Part shown: positions 7,179-15,198 of the stretch, in pieces
How positions within the stretch are numbered: position 1 is the first letter of the stretch
Layout: every line of letters starts with the position of its first letter
Assembly (NCBI GenBank): GCA_020633415.1
Contig: JACKDQ010000013.1
Location: 1-64,000 of the forward strand
DNA from: Deltaproteobacteria bacterium
Lineage (GTDB): Bacteria; Myxococcota_A; Polyangia; GCA-2747355
Direction: 5' to 3'
Length of the DNA: 64,000 nucleotides
Program-made: the position numbers and the translations under genes
Notes under the pieces: model-generated
What the model was told of the DNA's origin: nothing
What the model saw: the letters and a program-made list of their open reading frames with translations, nothing else
The model's database searches: none

Positions 7179-7535
7179 ATGAAGAACACGGCCTCGATGT
7201 ACAAGGCGCTCGGCGACGAGACTCGGCTCCAGATGCTCTGGCTGCTGATGAACCACCGGGAACTCTGCGTCTGTGACTTCATGGAAGTTCTCGGAATCAC
7301 ACAGTCAAAAACGTCGCGGCATCTGCGCACGCTGTACCACGCTGGGCTCGTGGATGACCGGAGACAGGGGCTCTGGGTCTACTACTCCCTTCGCCAGACC
7401 GAGGACGCGCTCATGAGGTCAACGCTGCGGGCGATGAAGACCAACCTGGCCAGCCGTCCCGAGGCCCAAGAGCTTCTTGCCTCCCTGGAGTCGTGGCTGG
7501 AGCGCAAGGCGGAAGGTGAGTCGTGTGCATCGTGA
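7179..7535 (+). CDS. arsR: ArsR-family arsenic-responsive repressor
   Basis: A 118-aa winged-helix repressor. It has the family pattern KALGDETRLQMLWLL and the metal-binding motif ELCVCDF with Cys30 and Cys32 at the start of the recognition region, followed by the DNA-contact helix QSKTSRHLRTLYHAGLV. A further Cys near the C-terminus (GESCAS) could complete a three-sulphur As(III) site. Binding As(III) or Sb(III) releases the operator. GAGGTG lies ~8 nt upstream of the ATG. It is the first gene of the operon ending at 12689, and the palindrome at 7135-7156 is its likely autoregulatory target. Confidence 0.93.
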   Translation: MKNTASMYKALGDETRLQMLWLLMNHRELCVCDFMEVLGITQSKTSRHLRTLYHAGLVDDRRQGLWVYYSLRQTEDALMRSTLRAMKTNLASRPEAQELLASLESWLERKAEGESCAS

Positions 7536-7558
7536 GCACCCCTTTTTTCGACCGACTG

Positions 7559-7576
7559 TACCCGTGTATGCGGTTT
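7559..7576. promoter_or_regulatory. Possible second ArsR operator before acr3
   Basis: TACCCG-N6-CGGTTT repeats the left half-site of the main operator exactly and keeps the 6-bp spacing, but the right half is degenerate. It lies between arsR and acr3. A T-rich run at 7543-7548 precedes it, so part of the message may be attenuated or re-started here. Confidence 0.4.
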
Positions 7577-7601
7577 TTAGAGATCTCTGTGGAGTGAGCC
7601 C

Positions 7602-8729
7602 ATGACGAACAACGGACACGATGCACCAAGTGGTGTGGCACGAAGGTTGTCGTTCCTCGACCGCTACCTGACCCTCTGGATCTTCGCGGCGATGGCTCTG
7701 GGAGTCGGCGGCGGCTACGTCTTCCCCGGCATCGTGCCCTTTCTCAACAAGTTCAGCGTGGGCACCACCTCCATCCCCATCGCCATCGGCCTGATCCTGA
7801 TGATGTACCCGCCGCTGGCCAAGGTCCGCTACGAGGAGATGGGGCCGGTCTTCCGCAACTTCAAGGTGCTCGGGCTGTCGCTGGTGCAGAACTGGATCGT
7901 CGGGCCGATCCTGATGTTCGCCCTCGCCGTGCTGTTTCTGCCGGACAAGCCTGACTACATGGTGGGCCTGATCATGATCGGGCTGGCCCGTTGCATAGCA
8001 ATGGTCATCGTCTGGAACGAGCTGGCGGACGGCGACAGCGAATACTGCGCCGGTCTGGTGGCCTTCAACTCGATCTTCCAGGTGTTGCTCTACTCGGTCT
8101 ACGCCTACGTATTCATCACGGTGCTGCCCACCTGGTTCGGGCTCAAGGGCGTGGCCGTCAACATCACCATCTCGGAGATCGCCAAGAGCGTGTTCATCTA
8201 CCTCGGCATCCCCTTCCTTGGTGGCGTCATCACCCGCTTCTCGCTGATCAAGCTCAAGGACAGGGAGTGGTATCACTCGCGCTTCATCCCCAAGATCAGC
8301 CCGATCACCCTCATCGCGCTGCTGTTCACCATCGTGGTGATGTTCTCGCTCAAGGGCGAGAAGATCGTGCAGCTCCCGCTGGACGTGGTGCGAATCGCCA
8401 TCCCGCTACTGATCTACTTCGTGCTGATGTTCTTCGTCTCGTTTTTCATGAGCAAGAAGGTGGGCGCCACCTACGGCCAGTCCGCGACGCTCTCGTTCAC
8501 GGCGGCGTCCAACAACTTCGAGCTGGCCATCGCCGTGGCCATCGCCACCTTCGGCATCCACCACGGCGGCGCCTTCGCGGCGGTCATCGGCCCGCTGGTC
8601 GAGGTGCCGGTGCTGATCGGGCTGGTCAACGTCGCGTTGTGGCTCAGGCGTAAGTATTTCCCTGGCGACACGTCCCGGCTGGCGGGCGTCGAGACTTGCG
8701 CTGGCTCTGCCACTGCCACGGAGGACTGA
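7602..8729 (+). CDS. acr3: ACR3-family arsenite efflux permease
   Basis: A 375-aa inner-membrane protein with about ten hydrophobic segments. It shows the ACR3 signatures: Cys131 in [16 protein letters not shown], the residue needed for As(III) transport in characterised members, and Glu334 in [11 protein letters not shown]. It exports As(OH)3 using the proton gradient. The length is normal for the family. It lies 66 bp after arsR, with a possible additional operator in that gap, and 4 bp before the fused arsenate reductase. The C-terminal tail contains one more Cys (VETCAGS). Confidence 0.95.
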   Translation: MTNNGHDAPSGVARRLSFLDRYLTLWIFAAMALGVGGGYVFPGIVPFLNKFSVGTTSIPIAIGLILMMYPPLAKVRYEEMGPVFRNFKVLGLSLVQNWIVGPILMFALAVLFLPDKPDYMVGLIMIGLARCIAMVIVWNELADGDSEYCAGLVAFNSIFQVLLYSVYAYVFITVLPTWFGLKGVAVNITISEIAKSVFIYLGIPFLGGVITRFSLIKLKDREWYHSRFIPKISPITLIALLFTIVVMFSLKGEKIVQLPLDVVRIAIPLLIYFVLMFFVSFFMSKKVGATYGQSATLSFTAASNNFELAIAVAIATFGIHHGGAFAAVIGPLVEVPVLIGLVNVALWLRRKYFPGDTSRLAGVETCAGSATATED

Positions 8730-8733
8730 GCCG

Positions 8734-9459
8734 ATGACCTTGCCCATCGAATTCCACTATTTCGAGGGCTGCCCCCACGCGGAGCCGGCCCGGACCCTGC
8801 TCCGAGAGGTCACCGACGCGCTGTGCCCCTCCGCGCAGGTGGCCGAGGTCAACGTCACTTCCCCGGAGCAGGCCAAGGCGGTCGGCTTCCTCGGCTCGCC
8901 GTCGATTCGTGTCGCGGGACGAGACGTGGAGGGGCTGTCTGAACCCACCGAGGCGAGCATGAGCTGCCGGGTCTACGGTGACAGCGGGGTGCCCCCACGT
9001 TGGATGGTCGAAGCGGCCATCCTGAGAGCGGTTGCCCCCCGGAGCTACCTCTTCCTCTGCGTGGCCAACTCGGTTAGGAGCCAGATGGCCGAGGGGATCG
9101 CCCGCTCGCTGGCCCCTGCTCAGGTCGTGGTGGCCTCGGCGGGATCGGAGCCGACGAGCGTGCGGCCAGAGGCCATCGAGGTGCTGGGTGAGCTGGGCAT
9201 CGACATCTCGGGCCACCGATCCAAGAGCGTCGATGACATCGAACCGGAGGGAGTCGAGGCGGTGGTGACCCTGTGCGCTGAAGAAGTCTGCCCCGTGTTT
9301 CTGGGCAAGGCCCATCGGGTCCATTGGGGACTGCCGGATCCTGCAACGGCGGACGGGGATCAGGAGGTACGACTGGCGGCGTTCAGGCAGGTGCGGGACG
9401 AGCTGCGACACCGCCTCTCGCTGCTCCTGGGTGCAGATGACGAGGCACACCACCAATGA
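8734..9459 (+). CDS. Thioredoxin-fold domain fused to LMW-PTP-type arsenate reductase
   Basis: A 241-aa two-domain protein. Residues ~1-100 are a thioredoxin-like domain with Cys13 in [14 protein letters not shown] and Cys78 in [12 protein letters not shown]; a free-standing paralogue lies at 63036-63353. Residues ~105-241 are an arsenate reductase of the low-molecular-weight phosphatase type: P-loop Cys109 in [15 protein letters not shown], then Cys181 and Cys186 in [11 protein letters not shown], and Asp202 in LPDPA. The Cys usually found inside the P-loop (CxxNSC) is Val114 here, while the pair used for the disulphide relay is kept. It would reduce As(V) to As(III) for export by ACR3; the extra domain may supply electrons. 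It overlaps the next gene by 4 bp. Confidence 0.88.
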   Translation: MTLPIEFHYFEGCPHAEPARTLLREVTDALCPSAQVAEVNVTSPEQAKAVGFLGSPSIRVAGRDVEGLSEPTEASMSCRVYGDSGVPPRWMVEAAILRAVAPRSYLFLCVANSVRSQMAEGIARSLAPAQVVVASAGSEPTSVRPEAIEVLGELGIDISGHRSKSVDDIEPEGVEAVVTLCAEEVCPVFLGKAHRVHWGLPDPATADGDQEVRLAAFRQVRDELRHRLSLLLGADDEAHHQ

Positions 9460-10754
9460 GCGACCGTAAGAAATTCGCCTGTCTGGTGGGCATCTTCGTC
9501 GTTGCCTACTACCTGCCGCTGGGTAACCCCAAGGTCACCTCGGCGATCCTTGAGGCGTTTCGGCTGCTCCAGTGGTACGCCATCCACCACACTCTGGCCT
9601 GCGTCGTGCCGGCCATGTTCATCGCAGGCGCCATCTCGACCTTCCTCTCCCAGGCGTCGGTGATGCGCTACCTCGGCCCCACGGCGAGCAAGCCGGTGGC
9701 CTACGGCGTAGCCTCCGTCTCCGGCATGGTGTTGGCGGTCTGTTCATGTAGCGTACTGCCCATGTTCGCGGGGATCTACGCGATGGGCGCCGGGCTGGGG
9801 CCGGCCAGCGCCTTCCTCTACTCCGGGCCGGCGATCAACGTGATGGCCATCTTCCTCTCGGCGCGGGTCCTTGGGCTCGACCTTGGAATAGGCCGGGTGA
9901 CGGGCGCAGTAACCTTCGCCGTGATCATCGGCGTGCTGATGGCGGCGTTCTTTCGGACCAGCGAGCAGAAGCGGATCGAGGCGGCCCAGCTCCCCGACGC
10001 GCCTGCGAGCCCCAGAGCGCTGTGGCAGACCGCGCTCTACTTCGTCTGCATGATCCTCCTTCTGGTCTTTTCGGACTGGTACAACACCAACGACGTGACC
10101 ATCACCACCAAGGACGGCGCCACGATCAGCGCCAACATTCGCTACGACACGCAGAACGCGCTGGACATCCAGCCCTACGAGGCTGACGGGCGCCTCTCGT
10201 CCGAGGTGCGCCGCCTGGACAAGGCAGCGATTGCCACTATCAAGCCCGTCCCCAGCTTCACCCAGACGGTCCACGGCGTGAAGTGGTATCTGGCCGGCGC
10301 GATGGGCCTGCTCGTGCTGTTGATGGTCTGGCGCTGGTTTTCCACCGACGAGATCAAGGAGTGGATGAGCGCCACCTGGGACTTCTCGCTGATGATCGTG
10401 CCGCTGCTCTTCGGCGGGGTGTTCGTCACCGGGTTCATCGGCGGGGTCATCCCCGAGAAGGCCGTAGCCTCCGTGGTTGGCGGCAACAGCCTGCTGTCGA
10501 ACTTCGTCGCATCCTTCGTCGGCATGGTCTGGTACTTCGCCACGCTGACCGAGATCCCCATCGTCGAGATGCTGATGAGGCTGGGCATGGGCAAGGGACC
10601 AGCGCTGTCGCTGCTGCTCGCCGGCCCTGCGCTGTCGCTGCCGAGCATCCTGGTCATCTACCGGGTCATCGGCGCCCGGAAGACTCTCGTGTTCTGCCTG
10701 CTCACCGTGGTGATGTCCACGGCGGTGGGTTTTGTCTTTGGAAAGGTCGCATGA
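9456..10754 (+). CDS. DUF318/ArsP-type permease
   Basis: A 432-aa membrane protein of the predicted permease family that includes ArsP (PF03773 type). Two blocks of helices are separated by a ~90-residue hydrophilic loop (around 190-285). The first block carries [17 protein letters not shown] with Cys96 and Cys98 and the GPAINV motif; the second block has the matching [11 protein letters not shown]. Characterised ArsP proteins export trivalent organoarsenicals such as methylarsenite and reduced roxarsone. The start overlaps the arsenate reductase stop (ATGA). The loop, which looks extracytoplasmic, is longer than expected for a minimal ArsP and is an unusual feature. Confidence 0.85.
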   Translation: MSDRKKFACLVGIFVVAYYLPLGNPKVTSAILEAFRLLQWYAIHHTLACVVPAMFIAGAISTFLSQASVMRYLGPTASKPVAYGVASVSGMVLAVCSCSVLPMFAGIYAMGAGLGPASAFLYSGPAINVMAIFLSARVLGLDLGIGRVTGAVTFAVIIGVLMAAFFRTSEQKRIEAAQLPDAPASPRALWQTALYFVCMILLLVFSDWYNTNDVTITTKDGATISANIRYDTQNALDIQPYEADGRLSSEVRRLDKAAIATIKPVPSFTQTVHGVKWYLAGAMGLLVLLMVWRWFSTDEIKEWMSATWDFSLMIVPLLFGGVFVTGFIGGVIPEKAVASVVGGNSLLSNFVASFVGMVWYFATLTEIPIVEMLMRLGMGKGPALSLLLAGPALSLPSILVIYRVIGARKTLVFCLLTVVMSTAVGFVFGKVA

Positions 10755-10765
10755 AGGAGCCAAGC

Positions 10766-11008
10766 ATGAAGATACAAATCTTGGGAACAGGCTGCATGAA
10801 GTGCAACAAGCTCTACGCCGAGGTCGAGAAGGCCATCGCCCAGACTGGCGTGAGCGCGGAGCTTTCCAAGGTCGAGAAGATTGAGGAAATCGTCAAGTTC
10901 GGAGCGGCGTTCACCCCCGGTCTGGTCATCGACGGCGAGGTGAAGAGCCAGGGCAAGGTGCCCAAGCTGGAGCAGATCGCGGCCTGGATCAACGAGGCCA
11001 ACAAGTAG
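10766..11008 (+). CDS. Small CxxC thioredoxin (ArsE-like)
   Basis: An 80-aa redox protein with the active site GTGCMKC (Cys10, Cys13) and the family ending TPGLVIDGEVKSQGKVPKLE. This is the TM0996/MTH895 glutaredoxin-like type, called ArsE when it sits with ArsF and ArsG. AAGGAG lies 6 nt before the ATG at 10766, which decides against the in-frame ATG at 10751. It lies 11 bp after the permease gene. It probably passes electrons to the membrane protein encoded next or to the arsenate reductase. The protein has no signal peptide, so it acts in the cytoplasm. Confidence 0.85.
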   Translation: MKIQILGTGCMKCNKLYAEVEKAIAQTGVSAELSKVEKIEEIVKFGAAFTPGLVIDGEVKSQGKVPKLEQIAAWINEANK

Positions 11009-11039
11009 CACGAGCCGCTAGCTGACGAGGAACCCGTAG

Positions 11040-11744
11040 ATGCTCGAAGAGTTCTTGGGACGCGCAGGGGAGTACATTCAGCACACCCCCCACCTGGCCG
11101 TGCTGGCGGTCTTCGTCGGCGGCGTGCTCACCGCGTCGAACCCCTGCGTGCTGGCCATGATCCCGCTGATGATGAGCTTCGTGGCTGGACAGAAGGACCT
11201 CAAGGTGGGGCCGCTACGGGCCTTTCTCTACTCGCTCGTGTTCGTGGCCGGCCTGGCGATCACCTTCACGGTCCTCGGCGTCGCCGCCGCCTTGGCGGGC
11301 TCCCTGTACGGCGATGTCTCCAAGGTCTGGAACTGGATCGTCGCGGCGGTTTGTCTAGTGATGGGCCTGCACCTGATGGGCGTGCTCAAGTTCACCATCC
11401 CCATGCCGGTCAAGGTGCAGCCCAAGACGCGGGGCATCGTCGGGGCCTTCATCATGGGGCTACTCTTCGGGGTCGTTTCAGCGCCCTGCGCGGCGCCGAT
11501 CCTGGTAGTGCTGCTCACCTATCTGGCGGGCTCTGGCTCCTCAGTGGCCTACGGCGCGTTCCTGCTGCTCGTCTACGCCCTGGGACACAGCGTTTTGATC
11601 TTGCTCGCGGGCACCTCGATGGGGATCGCCCGCAAGCTCATCGAGTCAAAGAAGGTCACCCGCGCCACCGACATCATGCGGCGGGCGGCGGGCGGCGCGA
11701 TCATCGTTGTGGGCGCCTTCTTCGTCTACACAGCCCTGAAGTGA
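11040..11744 (+). CDS. CcdA/DsbD-type membrane protein (ArsG-like)
   Basis: A 234-aa protein with six hydrophobic segments and the two Cys of the CcdA fold: Cys36 in TASNPCVLAMIP and Cys150 in VSAPCAAPILV. CcdA proteins move reducing power across the inner membrane. Members in arsenic operons next to ArsE and ArsF have been described as ArsG, an aromatic arsenical efflux permease. Order and spacing (31 bp after the small thioredoxin, 13 bp before the CxC lipoprotein) support one functional unit. Whether it transports a substrate or electrons cannot be told from sequence. Confidence 0.82.
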   Translation: MLEEFLGRAGEYIQHTPHLAVLAVFVGGVLTASNPCVLAMIPLMMSFVAGQKDLKVGPLRAFLYSLVFVAGLAITFTVLGVAAALAGSLYGDVSKVWNWIVAAVCLVMGLHLMGVLKFTIPMPVKVQPKTRGIVGAFIMGLLFGVVSAPCAAPILVVLLTYLAGSGSSVAYGAFLLLVYALGHSVLILLAGTSMGIARKLIESKKVTRATDIMRRAAGGAIIVVGAFFVYTALK

Positions 11745-11757
11745 TACGAGGTATGAG

Positions 11758-12189
11758 ATGAAAGTCATCGCTACTCTGCTGTCCATATCCCTGGTGTTAC
11801 CGCTGGCAGGATGCAAGCGGGAGGGTCCCAACACCCGCGTCAAGGCAGCGGCTTCCACATCGCCCAAGAGCAAGGCGACCGCGAAGAGCCCAGCGACCTC
11901 CGGCGCCGTGGCCCGCATCGTCTTCGTGGACAAGGAGAAGGCGTGCGCCTGCACCCGCGAGCGCATCGACAAGAGCTGGAAGGCGCTGACCGACGTGGTT
12001 GGCTACCCGCCTGTTCCAGACGTTGAGCGCATCCACATGGACAGCCAGCCGGAGAAGGCCGCCCCCTACCAGAAGCAGCGCCCGATCATGGTCCCGCCCG
12101 CGATCTACTTTTTCGACAAGCAGAACAAGCTGGTGAAGGTGCTCCAGGGCGAGGTGAAGAGCGAGCAGGTCCGGGCGACTCTGAAATGA
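11758..12189 (+). CDS. CxC lipoprotein (possibly ArsF-like)
   Basis: A 143-aa lipoprotein. The signal ends in the lipobox PLAGC (Cys19), followed by a Lys/Ser/Ala-rich linker (20-50) and a ~90-residue domain starting ARIVFVDKEKACACTRERI with Cys63 and Cys65. The later PPAIYFFDKQNKLVKVLQG looks like the strand-helix end of a thioredoxin fold. ArsF proteins of similar size, encoded with ArsE and ArsG, have been reported as a nitroreductase subunit acting on nitro-arsenicals; the match here rests on size, motif and neighbours. It overlaps the next gene by 4 bp. It is predicted to sit in a membrane leaflet facing the periplasm. Confidence 0.7.
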   Translation: MKVIATLLSISLVLPLAGCKREGPNTRVKAAASTSPKSKATAKSPATSGAVARIVFVDKEKACACTRERIDKSWKALTDVVGYPPVPDVERIHMDSQPEKAAPYQKQRPIMVPPAIYFFDKQNKLVKVLQGEVKSEQVRATLK

Positions 12190-12689
12190 AGCGTGGTCTG
12201 ACGCTCTGCATCGCGGCCCTGTGGGTGGTCGCCTGCGTGGGGACGGCACAGCCGGCCATCGCGGGTGGCGGCGCGACCAACTTCACCCTGAGAGACATCA
12301 AGGGCAAGTACCTCCGTTTTTCCAGCTACCGAAAGAAGGTTGTCTTCTTGAACCTGTGGACCACCTGCTGCACCAACGGCAGGAAGATGCTACGGCACCT
12401 CGAAAAGCTCCACCGAAAGTACAAGAAGCGGGGGTTCGTGGTGCTGGCCATCAGCATGGACGGCCCCGAGACACGCTCCAAGGTCGTGCCCACCGTGAAG
12501 CGGTACAAGCTGACCTTCCCCGTAGCCATCGACAAGGACTCGCGGGTGGTCAAGCTCTACAACCCGAAGCGCGTGGTTCCGTTCTCGTTGCTCTTTGTCA
12601 GGGGGAAGCTGCGCAAGACCTGGGAGGGGTTTCAGACCTCTGATCTCGGTGGCATGGAGCGAGCGATTCGTCAGGCTCTATCACAGTGA
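12186..12689 (+). CDS. Exported TlpA/ResA-like thioredoxin with altered active site
   Basis: A 167-aa protein with a signal peptide (cleavage expected near AQPAIAG, ~27) and a TlpA-like thioredoxin fold: FTLRDIKGKYLRFSSYRKK, LNLWTTCCTNGRKM, then the cis-Pro region VVPFSLLF. The usual WCxxC active site is replaced by CCTNG (Cys61, Cys62): the Trp has become Cys and the resolving Cys has become Gly. It therefore cannot form the normal CxxC disulphide. The vicinal Cys pair could bind As(III) or act with another thiol protein. It is the last gene of the ars operon and its start overlaps the CxC lipoprotein stop (ATGA). Confidence 0.82.
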   Translation: MKRGLTLCIAALWVVACVGTAQPAIAGGGATNFTLRDIKGKYLRFSSYRKKVVFLNLWTTCCTNGRKMLRHLEKLHRKYKKRGFVVLAISMDGPETRSKVVPTVKRYKLTFPVAIDKDSRVVKLYNPKRVVPFSLLFVRGKLRKTWEGFQTSDLGGMERAIRQALSQ

Positions 12690-12698
12690 GGGGGGCAC

Positions 12699-13199
12699 CT
12701 ACCCGCCGCTCCACGCAATCGCCCGGAACGCCCCGCCCCCGCCCTCTCGGTACTCCCTGAAGCCCACCAGGCCCTCCTCAGCGGCCCGGAGCTGCCTCTC
12801 GGCCGACAGGGCCACCAGAGGCCGTAGCAGGCGCTCTGTGGGCGCTCTACCGTAGCCGATGTAGCCCCTGGCCCGCAGGTAGTTGACGATCACCGGGTGG
12901 AGCCTAAGCAGGTTGAGGATCTGGGTCACCCGCGCCCGCGTGATACCGTGAAGCCGGGCGAGGTCGGCTTGGTTAACATCGCCGGCCGAAATCCGGGATC
13001 GGAAGCGCTCGGCCTGGTCCAGAAGCTCGATGATCCGGTGCTGGTGCGGCATGGCAGAGGGCCTGCGATCCCGCCGCCTTCGCTCCCGGTTGAGGTCGAT
13101 GACGAAGCCGGATACGATTCTCTTGCTAGAGGCGGAGGTGCGGAGCCATTTTTGCCCAAGGCGAACATCCTTGGGCAGAAGGTAAACAGAGGGCCTCAT
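12699..13199 (-). pseudogene. Recombinase-module HTH protein, possibly a fragment
   Basis: Convergent with the ars operon, 9 bp away. The readable C-terminal ~125 residues contain a helix-turn-helix (DVNQADLARLHGITRARVTQ, then ILNLLRLHPVIV) of the kind found immediately downstream of large serine recombinases in related bacteria. The N-terminal part is of low quality: the region upstream of about 13120 contains a palindrome and a terminator-like hairpin, and no recombinase precedes it. An ATG at 13199 is the nearest start but lies inside that hairpin. I read it as the surviving 3' end of an older recombinase module rather than an independent regulator, but a functional short HTH protein is possible. 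Confidence 0.55.
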
Positions 13200-13229
13200 C
13201 GGGATGACCGGCGAGGCCCTCTTCTTTTT
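13189..13229 (+). terminator. Rho-independent terminator downstream of the ars operon
   Basis: GAGGGCCTC (13189-13197) and GAGGCCCTC (13213-13221) form a perfect 9-bp stem around a 15-nt loop, followed by TTCTTTTT. It would stop rightward transcripts about 500 nt after the last ars gene. Confidence 0.6.
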
Positions 13230-13258
13230 CCCGTTGTTCCGCAGGGTCTTGCGGCATC

Positions 13259-13447
13259 TCGGTGATCGGCGCGTGCTCGAGCGAGCGCGATGCTCAGAGC
13301 ACGAGGTCGTCCGCGACGTGCTGATCACGGCCTTCGAGAGCCGCGTCTGGGGCTCAGAGCACGCGGCGGAAATGGCTGAGCGATGCCATGTGGTCGTTGC
13401 CAATCAAAACGGCTCTGAGGTTGGCACCGCTGTAAACCTCAGAGTCG
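13259..13447. repeat. Dispersed repeat, copy A
   Basis: This stretch matches 20670-20800 in the same orientation. Shared blocks include GAGCGAGCG(C/T)GATGCTCAGAGC, GTTGCCAATCAAAACGGCTC and AACCTCAGAGTCGC. Copy A is longer because GCTCAGAGCACG and its surroundings occur twice. The 3' part can fold into a hairpin (CTCTGAGGTT...AACCTCAGAG). On the minus strand both copies read in the same phase (DSEV...AN...RAVLIGN), so the repeat may be a remnant of a protein-coding recombinase module. Confidence 0.7.
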
Positions 13448-13497
13448 CGGGCTCTCGCAAGAGCAGAGTGCTCACCGCTCGGCAGATGCGATCACAC

Positions 13498-14652
13498 CTA
13501 CGGTGTTCCTGTCTGATCTGGTTCGCTGTTCCCGATGACTTCAAATCGGAAACGAGCCCCACCCGGCCTGAGCACCGTGGCGCCATCCTTCATCGCGTCG
13601 AGATCGTCAGCTAGCGTACGAGCTTCTTCTCGTGGGATCGAGAGACTACAGCCGGTGGATGAGCACTGCATGGCCCATTCTCCCGGTGATACGGTCGTGC
13701 GCTGTTCGCCGGAGACAATCGATGCGTCCCGCCCATAGGCCAGACGGTAGCGCAAGAACTTGCCCAACACCGTCCGGCTCCCCTGGTCCAGGAGAAGTTC
13801 GCCATCCCTCCAAGAGAGCGTGGTGAAGTCGAGCGACTGCGAGGAGCCGTCCCGTTCGACTTGGGCTAGTATTTCGGACGAGCCATCACCTTCCAGGACG
13901 CTTCGCCGACCTACGCGCCACAGCAGGTCACTCTGCTGCGAGCGAAGTACATCGACGTACTTGTCAAAGTCCCACGCGCCAAGCAGCCAGTGCTCTCGAG
14001 CCATGAGCGGGATTGCGCTGACGAACGTCACGGCGCCATTCGGTGTTTGGATCGTGGCGAGGTCGGGATCTGTTAGGAACGCCAGGCCTTCCACACCGGG
14101 GCTAACTTCGTCGAGCAAACCGTCGGGAACATCCATTGAATGCTTGGGATCGAGTGGCTCGCGAGTTTGCCAGACCAGTTTCGCTAGCCAGCGCAGCAGG
14201 TTCATGGGCCAAGTCGGCGGTTCAGCCGCATCATCAACCAGCCGCAGCGTGTACTCGACACCAAACCCGCTCAGCGAAGGATCGGTCGAGGTCTTCTCGC
14301 CGAGCTCACTCAGTCCGTAGGTGATGTAGTGCCAGTGCGGGACCGGGGTCGAAGCCCGATACGCGACAATCTCTGCGAGCGGAGCCTCATCCTCGCCTGG
14401 CTTCGCGCTGAGTCCAAATCGGTACTCCCGCTGCGTCGGGTAGAGCCTGTCGAGCGCTTGATCGATATGCCGCCGACCAATTTCGCGCGCTGACATTGGC
14501 GGGAGTGCCCCAGGTTCCGACGCGTTCTCCCGGCGAACATCCCCTGAACGACCCCGCACGAACAAGTAGCCCACGGCGACTAGGGCGACGCCCGCAATGG
14601 CCACAATGATGAACGTCACACCGAGCCTCCTGCCCTCCAGGGGCCTACTCAC
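13498..14652 (-). CDS. Membrane-anchored SUFU-domain protein
   Basis: A 384-aa protein with one N-terminal membrane helix (LGVTFIIVAIAGVALVAVGY) and a large domain facing away from it. Residues ~100-175 match the Suppressor-of-fused family: HWHYITYGLSELGEK, SGFGVEYTLRL and PPTWPMNLLRWLAKLV are its hallmark blocks. In bacteria these domains occur as stand-alone or toxin-immunity-linked proteins of unclear role. The C-terminal ~150 residues have no recognised domain. It stands alone, with the dispersed repeat copy A at its 3' side. There is no partner toxin next to it. Confidence 0.8.
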   Translation of the reverse strand: MSRPLEGRRLGVTFIIVAIAGVALVAVGYLFVRGRSGDVRRENASEPGALPPMSAREIGRRHIDQALDRLYPTQREYRFGLSAKPGEDEAPLAEIVAYRASTPVPHWHYITYGLSELGEKTSTDPSLSGFGVEYTLRLVDDAAEPPTWPMNLLRWLAKLVWQTREPLDPKHSMDVPDGLLDEVSPGVEGLAFLTDPDLATIQTPNGAVTFVSAIPLMAREHWLLGAWDFDKYVDVLRSQQSDLLWRVGRRSVLEGDGSSEILAQVERDGSSQSLDFTTLSWRDGELLLDQGSRTVLGKFLRYRLAYGRDASIVSGEQRTTVSPGEWAMQCSSTGCSLSIPREEARTLADDLDAMKDGATVLRPGGARFRFEVIGNSEPDQTGTP

Positions 14653-14731
14653 TTCGCACCTGCCCGCATTCCTTCCCTCATTCTCGCTTGCACTCTGCTA
14701 TTGCTTCGGCGGCCATGTCTAGCAAGTCTTC

Positions 14732-14860
14732 TTGACCCACAGCGAGACCGAGTGGGCGGCGATTTGCTCGATTGCGGAGAAGCTGGGCTGCGGTCCAAAG
14801 ACGCTGCGCAAATGGCTGCGGCAAGCGCAGCGGGATGCGGGTGAGCGCCCTGGGCTGACG
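14732..14860 (+). mobile_element. Relic of an IS3-type transposase OrfA
   Basis: A short open frame reads SETEWAAICSIAEKLGCGPK then TLRKWLRQAQRDAGERPGLTT, the helix-turn-helix and linker typical of IS3-family OrfA proteins. Only ~45 residues remain, no OrfB follows and no inverted-repeat ends are seen. It abuts the decayed 3' end of the F420-reductase pseudogene at 14870-15198, so insertion followed by deletion explains the truncation. A distant OrfB relic lies at 27372-27510 in the opposite orientation. Confidence 0.7.
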
Positions 14861-14869
14861 ACTGCGCGC

Positions 14870-15198
14870 CGGCGACCCAGAGCAGCATCATCGGCTCGAG
14901 CAATCGCGCGTTCTTGAGGGGGCCAGCGTCAACAGCATCGAACCCGACGTCCTCGACGAGCTGCTTGAGGAGCTGTCGGCCGCCCGGATCATCCCCGCAG
15001 AAGAAGTTCGTCGCGCGCCCGCTCCGCTCGTCTGGGCTCGCGAGGTTCTCCGCGCCTTGGGCGTTGAAGGACTTGAAGACGTGCGCGCCGGCGAGCCGCT
15101 TCTGGAGCTCCTCTGCAGCCGACGTCGTGGCCGTTGTTGCGCCATGCGCGGGCCAAGCCAGCGCCAATGTGACCGCTGCCGATGATGCAGATCTTCAT
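14870..15198 (-). pseudogene. Decayed NADPH-dependent F420-reductase-like gene
   Basis: It starts MKICIIGSGHIGAGLARAWR, a Rossmann GxGxxG start, exactly overlapping the stop of the intact paralogue (ATGA at 15195-15198). After ~27 residues the frame is lost and most of the middle is missing. A second frame then gives AHVFKSFNAQGAENLASPDE and the later ATNFFCGDDPGGRQLLKQLV, matching the C-terminal half of the intact neighbour (VKAFSIYGFENFEDPSYPGY; MLFCGDDHRAKELAADLI). The 3' end runs into the IS3 relic. This is a tandem duplicate that has been disrupted by an internal deletion and frameshift. Confidence 0.8.

Noticed and set aside
7419..8276. Minus-strand open frame opposite arsR/acr3
   Set aside because: Low-complexity His/Asp-rich shadow of the permease gene.
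9744..10763. 339-codon minus-strand open frame opposite the DUF318 permease
   Set aside because: Shadow of a membrane-protein gene, with a very unusual His/Arg/Asp-rich composition.
13130..13170. Hairpin TGCCCAAGG...CCTTGGGCA as a terminator
   Set aside because: No T-run follows on the + strand; the run of T lies before the stem. On the minus strand only A's follow.
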